Source: Bacillota bacterium
GTDB taxonomy: Bacteria; Bacillota_E; RBS10-35; JAJYVN01
Reading direction: 5' to 3'
Length of the DNA stretch: 5,285 nt
NCBI GenBank assembly: GCA_021846605.1
Contig: JAJZWQ010000193.1
Coordinates: 1 to 5,285 of the forward strand
The position numbers and the translations under genes are program-made. Below the pieces are notes generated by a model. That model saw only the letters and a program-made list of their open reading frames with translations. It had not been told where the DNA came from and searched no databases. Shown here piece after piece: positions 1 through 5,167 of the stretch. Every line of letters begins with the position of its first letter. Position 1 is the first letter of the stretch.

Positions 1-156
1 GCGCAGAACATCAAGGATGCGGGGCTCGCGGAACTGGCCGCCGGGCTGGCGGCGTCTGCCTGTGGAGGGGACGTAAGCCTACCCGGAAACGGGTGGGCGG
101 ACCCCGGCGAAGCAGGAAGCCCCGGTGGGCGATCACCGGGAATCCCCCGGCTTTAG
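1..156 (+). CDS. tnpB: TnpB RNA-guided nuclease, C-terminal end (partial)
   Basis: The frame is open from base 1 to the TAG at 154-156, giving 51 residues that start AQNIKDAGLAELAAGL and continue ...ACGGDVSLPGN... to the end SPGIPRL. In TnpB proteins of IS200/IS605 elements the third RuvC Asp is followed by a D-x-N-A-A-x-N-I stretch, a short helix, and often an ACGGDV-like tail. This fragment therefore starts just after the last catalytic motif. The catalytic domains and zinc finger lie upstream of the window. TnpB is an RNA-guided DNA endonuclease that cuts the empty donor site and so helps the element persist. The last codons read through the right-end hairpin, so coding sequence, omega RNA and transposon end overlap. 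The tail beyond ACGGDV is poorly conserved in the family. Whether the full gene is intact cannot be judged here. Confidence 0.85.
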   Translation, partial: AQNIKDAGLAELAAGLAASACGGDVSLPGNGWADPGEAGSPGGRSPGIPRL

Positions 157-174
157 CCGTGGGGAGGAGGTCAA
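61..174 (+). ncRNA. TnpB omega RNA, 3' scaffold
   Basis: Three hairpins follow one another at the 3' end of tnpB. 78-97 is an 8-pair stem (one G-T) capped by a GAAA tetraloop. 121-140 is a perfect 7-pair stem (CCCGGTG/CACCGGG) with a 6-base loop. 144-164 is the terminal hairpin with one unpaired T. In TnpB systems the omega RNA is cut from the 3' end of the tnpB transcript and ends at the element's right end, with the guide read from flanking DNA. The structures here fit that. The 5' limit is arbitrary: the true scaffold probably begins further up in tnpB, and position 61 only marks where clear pairing starts nearby. Confidence 0.75.
144..174 (+). mobile_element. IS200/IS605-type right end with bulged-T hairpin
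   Basis: The imperfect palindrome at 144-164 pairs CCCC with GGGG and CGGC with GCCG around a TTTA loop, leaving T160 unpaired in the 3' arm. Subterminal hairpins with one extrahelical T are the sites bound by Y1 transposases of this family (known for IS608). Seven bases later comes TCAA (171-174), the same tetranucleotide as the IS608 right-end cleavage site, so the element probably ends at 174 or 175. Host DNA starts immediately after. The first ~16-20 bases from 175 would be the guide of the omega RNA. Confidence 0.75.
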
Positions 175-392
175 CCAGTGGCTCGAGGCCGCCCGGGGGA
201 GTTCCGCACGCGAGGCCGGACTGGTCCTTTTGCCGATGAACGCGCTCTCCGCGGTCATCAGCGCCGTGCGGCCTCGCAGTTCCAACCGGCCCAGCCCCGC
301 GGCCCCCTGCCGTTCCGCCCCGGCCCGCGCTACGCGCCCGCCGGCCGCGTCCGGAACCGGGAAGGGGCCGCGCGCGCTGGTCAGTCCACGGG
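175..392. other. Non-coding spacer between IS end and dioxygenase gene
   Basis: These 218 bases lie between the right end of the tnpB element and the stop codon of the minus-strand dioxygenase gene. The open frames here are GC-rich shadows with Arg/Pro/Ala-rich translations and no family resemblance. No hairpin followed by a T-run, as expected of an intrinsic terminator for the minus-strand genes, was found. The nearest oddity is the 9-base direct repeat GGTCAGTCC at 379-387 and 391-399, which spans the stop codon. Confidence 0.5.
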
Positions 393-1181
393 TCAGTCCG
401 AGAGGACCGCGCACCCGCGGAAGGGCATGTGGTCGCCCGCCCGGTAACGGGGCCGGGGCGCATAGGTGTTGATGCCAGGGACGGGGCGCCCGCGCAGCAG
501 GAAGGCGCACGGCCACTCCGGGACGGTGATCCGGGTCGTCGTCGGAATGTAGCGGATCGTGAGGCCGCAGCGGCGCAGGTCGGAGTGGTTGGCCTCCGAT
601 CCGTGGACGACGTTGGGGTGGTGCACCTCGACACCGCCGGCCGGCAGGATGCAGTCGACCGCGCGGCCCTCCTCCACCAGGGCGTCGTCCATGGCGGAGC
701 CCAGGACGTTGGCGACATCCTGCCGGGCCTGCATCTTCTGCAACTGCATGTGCTGGGTGCCAGGGATCACGCGCAGGCAGCCGTTCTCCCGGACCGAGTC
801 ATCGACGGCCAGCCACAGCGTGACCACCTGCATGGGGTCCAGCGGCCAGTAGCTCCCGTCCTGGTGCCAGAGCACCGGCTGGCCGTCGCGCGGGGGCTTG
901 CAGATGTAGTGCGAGGCGAACAGGGCGATATCCGGACCGATGAAGACCTCCGCGATGTCCAGCAGGCGGTCGTCGCTCACCAGGCGCACCCAGAAGGGGT
1001 CGTCGGCCATGAGCGTGTGACCGAGTTGCTCGGGGCGGAGATCCGGATGCCGCTTCTGCAGCCACTCGACGTGCGCCTGCGCCTCGGCCACCAGACCCGC
1101 GTCCAACACATGCGGGAAGAGCATGTATCCCTCTTTGTCGTACTGGCGGCGGATCTCCGCGCGTTCCTCTGCGGTCGGCAT
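393..1181 (-). CDS. Phytanoyl-CoA dioxygenase (PhyH) family protein
   Basis: This is a 262-residue cytoplasmic Fe(II)/2-oxoglutarate-dependent dioxygenase of the PhyH family, whose members hydroxylate small organic substrates using O2 and 2-oxoglutarate. The iron triad is visible: H106 and D108 in LWHQDGSYWPLD, and the distal H193 in VVHGSEANHSDLRR. R204, 11 residues after H193, fits the 2-oxoglutarate-binding Arg, the same spacing as in human PHYH. The N-terminus (EIRRQYDKEGYMLFPHVL) is the usual PhyH opening and the length is normal. The ATG at 1181-1179 is chosen because AAGGGG lies 9 bases upstream and the family N-terminus begins there. The frame stays open far upstream, but that part overlaps the isomerase gene and is not coding. 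It is the second gene of a unit with the isomerase, 53 bases downstream of it. The substrate is unknown; bacterial PhyH proteins of this kind are often next to sugar isomerases and oxidoreductases. Confidence 0.9.
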   Translation of the reverse strand: MPTAEERAEIRRQYDKEGYMLFPHVLDAGLVAEAQAHVEWLQKRHPDLRPEQLGHTLMADDPFWVRLVSDDRLLDIAEVFIGPDIALFASHYICKPPRDGQPVLWHQDGSYWPLDPMQVVTLWLAVDDSVRENGCLRVIPGTQHMQLQKMQARQDVANVLGSAMDDALVEEGRAVDCILPAGGVEVHHPNVVHGSEANHSDLRRCGLTIRYIPTTTRITVPEWPCAFLLRGRPVPGINTYAPRPRYRAGDHMPFRGCAVLSD

Positions 1182-1201
1182 GTTCCGACACCCCTTCCCT
1201 G

Positions 1202-1223
1202 CCGCGAGCTTCGCTGGCCGCGG
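1202..1223 (-). other. Intercistronic hairpin
   Basis: CCGCG (1202-1206) pairs with CGCGG (1219-1223), and the inner AGC/GCT can pair around TTC, leaving a 3-base bulge. It lies in the 53-base gap between the isomerase stop and the dioxygenase start. No T-run follows on the minus strand, so read-through is expected. It could stabilise or process the transcript, or be a chance pairing in GC-rich DNA. Confidence 0.3.
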
Positions 1224-1234
1224 ACACGGCTCCT

Positions 1235-1954
1235 CTATGCGCCGGGGAGGGCCGCGCGCACCGCGGCCCCCGCCTGGCGAACGGCCGGGGTGGGGTCGTT
1301 CTCGTCGGCCTCGTACTCCAGGACGAAGGGCGACGCCATGCCGGCCTCCTCCAGGGCGCGCAGGGTGGCCGGCAGGTCCAGACGACCGGTTCCCGGCAGG
1401 ACCTCGGTGTCCGCATCCACGAAGTCCTTCAGGTGCACGGCGTGGACCCGGGGGCGCAACTGGCCGATGACGGCGACCGGCTCCTCCCCGGAGCGGAGGA
1501 AGTGACCGGTGTCGACGCAGGCGCCCAGCACCGGCGGGTTGTGCGCGAGCACCGCGGCCACGCTGGCGGCCGTGCTGTAGTGATGGCCGGGCCCGTGGTT
1601 GTGGATGCCCAGTTTGATCCCCAGTTGCTCGGCCAGGGCGCAGGCCTCCGCCTGCACCGACCGTTCGTTCGGCGCGACGTCGACGCTCAGGTAGTCGCAC
1701 CCCAGCCGCCGGGCCAGGCGCAGCTGCCCCGGGGTGTTCGGGCCCAGGCGCACCACCCCGTAACCGCAGATGCGCAGTCCCCGCGCGGCGACCTCCTCCA
1801 GCAGGCGCTCGGCCTCGGCGTCGGGCGCCTCCGGGCGCAGGTGTCCGGGCCAGAGCTCGATCGCCTCCAAACCGGCCGCCCTGACCTCGTCGAGCATCTT
1901 CAGCACCGGGAAGTGGCGGTACGTGTAACTCTGCACCCCGACGGTCCGCGCCAT
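1235..1954 (-). CDS. Sugar phosphate isomerase/epimerase (TIM barrel, AP-endonuclease-2-like)
   Basis: A 239-residue protein of the xylose-isomerase-like TIM-barrel superfamily, which isomerises or epimerises sugars, inositol derivatives or their oxidised forms using a divalent metal. Barrel-strand motifs occur in order: VGVQSYTYR at the N-terminus, AIELWPGH (E33), GIHNHG (118-121), CVDTGHF (D148, H151), HAVHLKDF (H174), PGTGRLD (187-193) and FVLEYE (E213). E33, D148, H174 and E213 are the likely metal ligands by family pattern. It is slightly short for the family (often 250-290 residues) but no core motif is missing. The ATG at 1954 has GGAGGG 7 bases upstream and gives the expected start MARTVGVQSY. 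It is the first gene of the minus-strand unit, followed by the PhyH gene, and diverges from the lipoprotein gene. The exact substrate cannot be read from sequence. Confidence 0.9.
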   Translation of the reverse strand: MARTVGVQSYTYRHFPVLKMLDEVRAAGLEAIELWPGHLRPEAPDAEAERLLEEVAARGLRICGYGVVRLGPNTPGQLRLARRLGCDYLSVDVAPNERSVQAEACALAEQLGIKLGIHNHGPGHHYSTAASVAAVLAHNPPVLGACVDTGHFLRSGEEPVAVIGQLRPRVHAVHLKDFVDADTEVLPGTGRLDLPATLRALEEAGMASPFVLEYEADENDPTPAVRQAGAAVRAALPGA

Positions 1955-2202
1955 CTGCCATCCCTCCACGTCTTCCGCGTCGCGCGGGGGCCTGCCGCGC
2001 CCCGGCCCCGTTTCCCCGCCGCGGGTCGCCTGCACCGGCCCGCGCGCGGACGGGGTCACCCTGCTGGGTGGATTCGGCGGAGCGGGCGCAGTTGCTGCCG
2101 GCCCGGGCAGGTGCGCACATCCTGCAGGGTGGGGAGCGGGCGTTCCCGGGCAGGGAATGCGGCCTGGCAACCGAAACAACGACACTCCCAGGGGGTGTTG
2201 CG
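1955..2202. promoter_or_regulatory. Divergent intergenic region
   Basis: These 248 bases separate the starts of the isomerase (-) and the lipoprotein (+), so promoters for both should lie here. No convincing -35/-10 pair was found on either strand; the region is very GC-rich. The clearest symmetric site is TTCCC-GGGCA-GGGAA at 2143-2157, a possible operator but short enough to be chance. A GTG-initiated frame extends into this region from 2068, in frame with the lipoprotein, but it has no good ribosome site and would put 45 residues before the signal peptide. Confidence 0.4.
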
Positions 2203-2205
2203 TTG
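2190..2205 (+). promoter_or_regulatory. Ribosome binding site deciding the TTG start
   Basis: AGGGGG at 2190-2195 lies 7 bases before TTG at 2203-2205. Starting here gives the compact N-terminus MDRAGGLGRRDLLK, ideal for a Tat signal, whereas the upstream GTG at 2068 lacks a Shine-Dalgarno. This favours the rare TTG start. Confidence 0.6.
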
Positions 2206-4938
2206 GATCGGGCTGGGGGACTCGGCCGCAGGGATTTGCTGAAGGCGGCCGGGTTGCTTCCTGTCCTGGGGGCGCTACCCCTCCTGTCGGGCTGTGCCGT
2301 CCCAGGCGCCAGCCAATCGGGCAGACAGGCCCAGGGCTGGCTGCCCGCCCCGGCGGCCATGCCGGGCACGCTGCTGGTGGTCGACCTCAACGGGGTTTCC
2401 CTCGAGACCCAGGTGACCCTGTCCATCATGGAGGGCGTCGTCAACTCCCGGCTGCGGCACGGCGGCGAGGGGCTGTACCTGCTGCTGCCGTCCAACTACG
2501 TGGGGGGCGTCGCCTTCCAGGGGTCGGACCAGCGCTGGCTGGACGTCTACGCCAAGGCCTACGGCATCCGCTACCACAGCGGCACGCCGACGGACGCCGT
2601 CGCCCTGGCCAAGGCCAGCGGCATCACCGAGTACGTGATCTGGGATCCCACCGTCCCGGCCACCATTAACGTGGCCAATACCCTGGCCTGGCTCGACGGG
2701 ACCCTGGCCGTGTCCCCGCAGGATGCCGGGTCGGCCCTGCAGGGCCCCGCCGGGCTCCTGGCCGGCGGACTGGCCCTGGCCCAGCGCGGCTTCAAACAGG
2801 CGCTGGACCTGCGTACGCAGGACTTCGCCAGCGCGGACGCCGCCTATGCCTGGGCCCTGGCCCGCCTGGGTAAGCAGGTACCCGACACGCTGGCGTTCGT
2901 CTCGGTGGGCGACCTGCCCGGCGACCCCACGGAGGACGTGATCCGCTGGACGCCCCGCGACTACGCGGTGGTGGCGCGCGCCTTCGCCTGGATCGGCGAG
3001 TTGGGCCCCAACCCGGTGGCGCCGGGGGTCCTGACCGACCTGTTCAAACTGGTCTCCCCCCGTAAGTCCACGGTGTTCGGCTGGACCAACAACGAGTCGG
3101 TGCAGACCATCCTCTGCAGCCAGAACGGCGTGGCCTTCGTGGGTGCCGACACCCCGGGGCTCTCGGCGGAGAACCTGAGCGTGCACAGCGCCATCCGCGG
3201 CAGTGTGCGCCAGAAGCAGCTGGCGGCCGCCCCCGCCCTGGCCGCCGACGGGGTGTATGCGGCGATCGTCATCACCGACGGCGACAACATCTCCGTGCTG
3301 ATCGACTTCCATGAGGGGCGCTGGCTGGACCCCAATCGGGGCAAGGTCCCGGTCGGCTGGTCCATGCAGGGGATGGCACCGAGCTGGACGTCGGGGATCG
3401 CGCGCCACTACTTCGATACCGCCACGGCCAACGACGAATTTGTGGCCTGGCTGCCATTCGGCTATCCAGACCTGGCCTCGTTTGTGGGGCACCCCAACTG
3501 GCCCGCCTACACGGCGTCGGTGCGCGCGGCCATGCACGATGCCCGCCTGGCTGTCGGACAGTCGCTGCCCCACACGGGCGGGATCCTGACCGCCGAGACG
3601 TCGGGGCTGTCGGAGATTCTGCACGGGACCGATGCGCCCGATGGGTTCCTGCTCGGATACACCAGCATCTCGGGGTATCCCGCGGGGCAGGCGCTGTGGA
3701 TCAACAGCCGGCCCGTCTTTCCGATGGGTGGCCTGGGTGGGCAGGGCAGCACGCAGGTCGAGCAGGCCATCAGCGCCATCCAGGGGGCGGTGCAGGCCGT
3801 GTCCCATCGGCCGCTGTTCGTCGTGGTCGGGCTGCAGAACGGCACCACGTACACCGACGCCATGGATGTCGCCCAGGCGAAGTACAGCGAGGCGGTGCGC
3901 TTTGTCCTGCCGGGCCAACTGGTGGACATGGCCCGGCAGGCGTGGAAGGCGGGGATGGACCGCGCCGCGCCGCTCGGCAGCCCGGCGACATACGGCGCGC
4001 TCGATACGTACTACCTGCTGTCCGCCGGCGACAGCGGGAGGACCTCGTCGCCGGGGACCTACCAGCGGGACAAATTCGTGGCGGAGTTGCGCCAGGCCAC
4101 CGACGGCGGGCAGTGGCAGTATGCATTCAACGTGGAGGGCTGCCACCAGGTCAGCGCCGAGATCGTGGTCACGGGCGCGGGCACCGTGGAGGCCAGCAAG
4201 GACGGAACGACGTGGCTCCCCGTGGGGACCGTGACGCAGTCCTGGGGGACGTTCAGCGTCCTCACGGCGGATCTCTCCAGCCTGCTGCCGACGACGCAGG
4301 TCTACCTGCGCTTTCAGGCGGCGGCGCAGGCCATGTTCGCGGCGCTGGACATCAACCTGTGGTACAACCGCCTGCTGGCGGGGGCGCGGCTGCCCGCGGC
4401 GACCCGCACGGCCACGTCGGCGGAACTGAACATGCAGGTGCCGACCGCCAATGCGCAGTCGGTATCGGTGGTGCTGGGCGGCTCGACCGCTTCGCTGAAC
4501 CTGTCGCAGGTCGGCGCCCACGTGGGGGACAGCAACTTCCACACGGCCACGGTGGGCGGGAAGACCGCGGAGGTGTTCGACCAGAACCGGACATCGGCCG
4601 CATCGCACGTGTCGTACCTCTACTTCACGGCGGACGTGCCCGGCTGGGTGTTCCCGCAGACCCTCTACCTCAGCGTCGAGTACTACGACCAGCCCGCCAG
4701 CGGCCTCCTGCACGTCTCGTACAACTCCACGGCGACGGGCCTCTCCGGTGCCTACGCTTCGGGCGGCAGTCCCCTGAGCCTGGGGGGAACCGCGTCCTGG
4801 AAGACCAGCACCTGGACGCTGCCCGACGCTGATTTCACCGGACGTCAGAACAATGCCGCCGACTTCCGCATCACGGGCTCGCCGGGCGTGGCCGTGCACC
4901 GCCTGACGCTCTCCCGGACCCCGCCCGCCGGGGGGTAG
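2203..4938 (+). CDS. Tat-exported lipoprotein with GxGYxYP domains and C-terminal beta-rich regions
   Basis: With the TTG start the product has 911 residues. Residues 1-31 are a Tat lipoprotein signal: R9-R10 in GRRDLLK, a hydrophobic stretch, and the lipobox LLSGC with C31 as the lipidated residue, so it should be anchored outside the membrane. About 55-260 resembles the GxGYxYP N-terminal domain (LLVVDLNGVSLETQVTLSIM, then VNSR and WLDVY). About 347-583 resembles the GxGYxYP C domain: YAAIVITDGDN (352-362), VGWSMQGMAPSW and FVAWLPFGYPDLASF. The name-giving motif appears here only as LPFGYPD (417-423), a divergent form. About 600-725 and 735-911 are Ser/Thr/Gly-rich with beta-type alternation, like carbohydrate-binding modules (inferred). 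GxGYxYP proteins are suspected, not shown, to be glycoside hydrolases. It is divergent from the isomerase/dioxygenase unit, which suggests a shared sugar-related role. Codon use is uniformly GC-rich, with no break. Confidence 0.8.
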   Translation: MDRAGGLGRRDLLKAAGLLPVLGALPLLSGCAVPGASQSGRQAQGWLPAPAAMPGTLLVVDLNGVSLETQVTLSIMEGVVNSRLRHGGEGLYLLLPSNYVGGVAFQGSDQRWLDVYAKAYGIRYHSGTPTDAVALAKASGITEYVIWDPTVPATINVANTLAWLDGTLAVSPQDAGSALQGPAGLLAGGLALAQRGFKQALDLRTQDFASADAAYAWALARLGKQVPDTLAFVSVGDLPGDPTEDVIRWTPRDYAVVARAFAWIGELGPNPVAPGVLTDLFKLVSPRKSTVFGWTNNESVQTILCSQNGVAFVGADTPGLSAENLSVHSAIRGSVRQKQLAAAPALAADGVYAAIVITDGDNISVLIDFHEGRWLDPNRGKVPVGWSMQGMAPSWTSGIARHYFDTATANDEFVAWLPFGYPDLASFVGHPNWPAYTASVRAAMHDARLAVGQSLPHTGGILTAETSGLSEILHGTDAPDGFLLGYTSISGYPAGQALWINSRPVFPMGGLGGQGSTQVEQAISAIQGAVQAVSHRPLFVVVGLQNGTTYTDAMDVAQAKYSEAVRFVLPGQLVDMARQAWKAGMDRAAPLGSPATYGALDTYYLLSAGDSGRTSSPGTYQRDKFVAELRQATDGGQWQYAFNVEGCHQVSAEIVVTGAGTVEASKDGTTWLPVGTVTQSWGTFSVLTADLSSLLPTTQVYLRFQAAAQAMFAALDINLWYNRLLAGARLPAATRTATSAELNMQVPTANAQSVSVVLGGSTASLNLSQVGAHVGDSNFHTATVGGKTAEVFDQNRTSAASHVSYLYFTADVPGWVFPQTLYLSVEYYDQPASGLLHVSYNSTATGLSGAYASGGSPLSLGGTASWKTSTWTLPDADFTGRQNNAADFRITGSPGVAVHRLTLSRTPPAGG

Positions 4939-5167
4939 CCCGGCTCATCAAATCTCCGCGCGGCCGTCTGATACCCTCGGATTCAGCCGTGGGCTGGGCC
5001 GCGCGCTCCCTCCCCTGGGGTAGATTGTGGTAAGATGGAGACGCACCTTGAAAATCGAATGTATGGCGTTGCGCCGAAGAATCCGTCGGCGCGTAAAACG
5101 TTCGCGGAACATGCGGGAGATAGGCGTTGTCCAAAGGCACCGGCTTGCCGGTAACAGTTTCGGACAT
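4871..5167 (-). CDS. Short ORF after the omega-RNA-like leader; possible iscB remnant
   Basis: A 98-codon frame starts at ATG 5167-5165 with an excellent ribosome site, GGGAGGTGA (5181-5173), 5 bases upstream. The product begins MSETVTGKPVPLDNAYLPHVPRT. The position is right for IscB, whose gene follows its omega RNA, and GKPVPL faintly recalls the PLMP motif near the IscB N-terminus. No arginine-rich bridge, RuvC or HNH motif is present, so the family is not recognised. The first ~48 codons (to about 5021) use mixed third bases. The rest runs through the left-end hairpin and antisense to the lipoprotein gene, where it is surely not a natural protein. Most likely this is the beginning of a nuclease gene whose body was deleted, or a small unrelated peptide. 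A GTG at 5176 is in frame but lies inside the ribosome site. Confidence 0.35.
   Translation of the reverse strand: MSETVTGKPVPLDNAYLPHVPRTFYAPTDSSAQRHTFDFQGASPSYHNLPQGRERAAQPTAESEGIRRPRGDLMSRATPRRAGSGRASGGARPRPASP
4957..5005. repeat. Inverted repeat enclosing the left-end-like hairpin
   Basis: CGCGCGGCC (4957-4965) is perfectly complementary to GGCCGCGCG (4997-5005). The smaller hairpin at 4974-4993 nests inside, so the whole stretch can form a long two-part stem 19 bases after the lipoprotein stop. It could end transcription of that gene, though no T-run follows on the plus strand, or belong to the transposon end. Confidence 0.5.
4974..4994 (+). mobile_element. Left-end-like hairpin of a miniature IS200/IS605 element
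   Basis: This stretch matches the right-end hairpin at 5258-5278 at 17 of 21 aligned positions, in the same orientation. It folds as CCC/GGG, a T-T mismatch, CGG/CCG and an ATTCAG loop. The T at 4990 sits in the same place as the unpaired T of the right end. IS200/IS605 elements carry similar, same-orientation hairpins near both ends, so this is a good candidate for the partner left end. The exact cleavage site could not be placed. Confidence 0.55.

Noticed and set aside
429..1505. 358-codon plus-strand frame opposite the dioxygenase and isomerase
   Set aside because: The antisense genes have clear catalytic motifs; this frame does not resemble any family.
2068..2202. GTG start extending the lipoprotein by 45 residues
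   Set aside because: No ribosome site in front of it, and it would bury the Tat signal far from the N-terminus. The TTG at 2203 has AGGGGG 7 bases upstream.
393..2495. 700-codon minus-strand open frame
   Set aside because: Only its last 262 codons look like a protein family (PhyH). The upstream part overlaps the isomerase gene in another frame and is Arg/Gly/Pro-rich, typical of open frames in GC-rich DNA.
2275..4899. 874-codon minus-strand open frame opposite the lipoprotein gene
   Set aside because: Shadow of the real plus-strand gene: low-complexity Arg/Gly/His-rich translation, no domain, no ribosome site.
4957..5020. Intrinsic terminator for the lipoprotein gene
   Set aside because: The stem is strong but is followed by CTCCCTCCCC, not a T-run, so it is recorded as an inverted repeat only.
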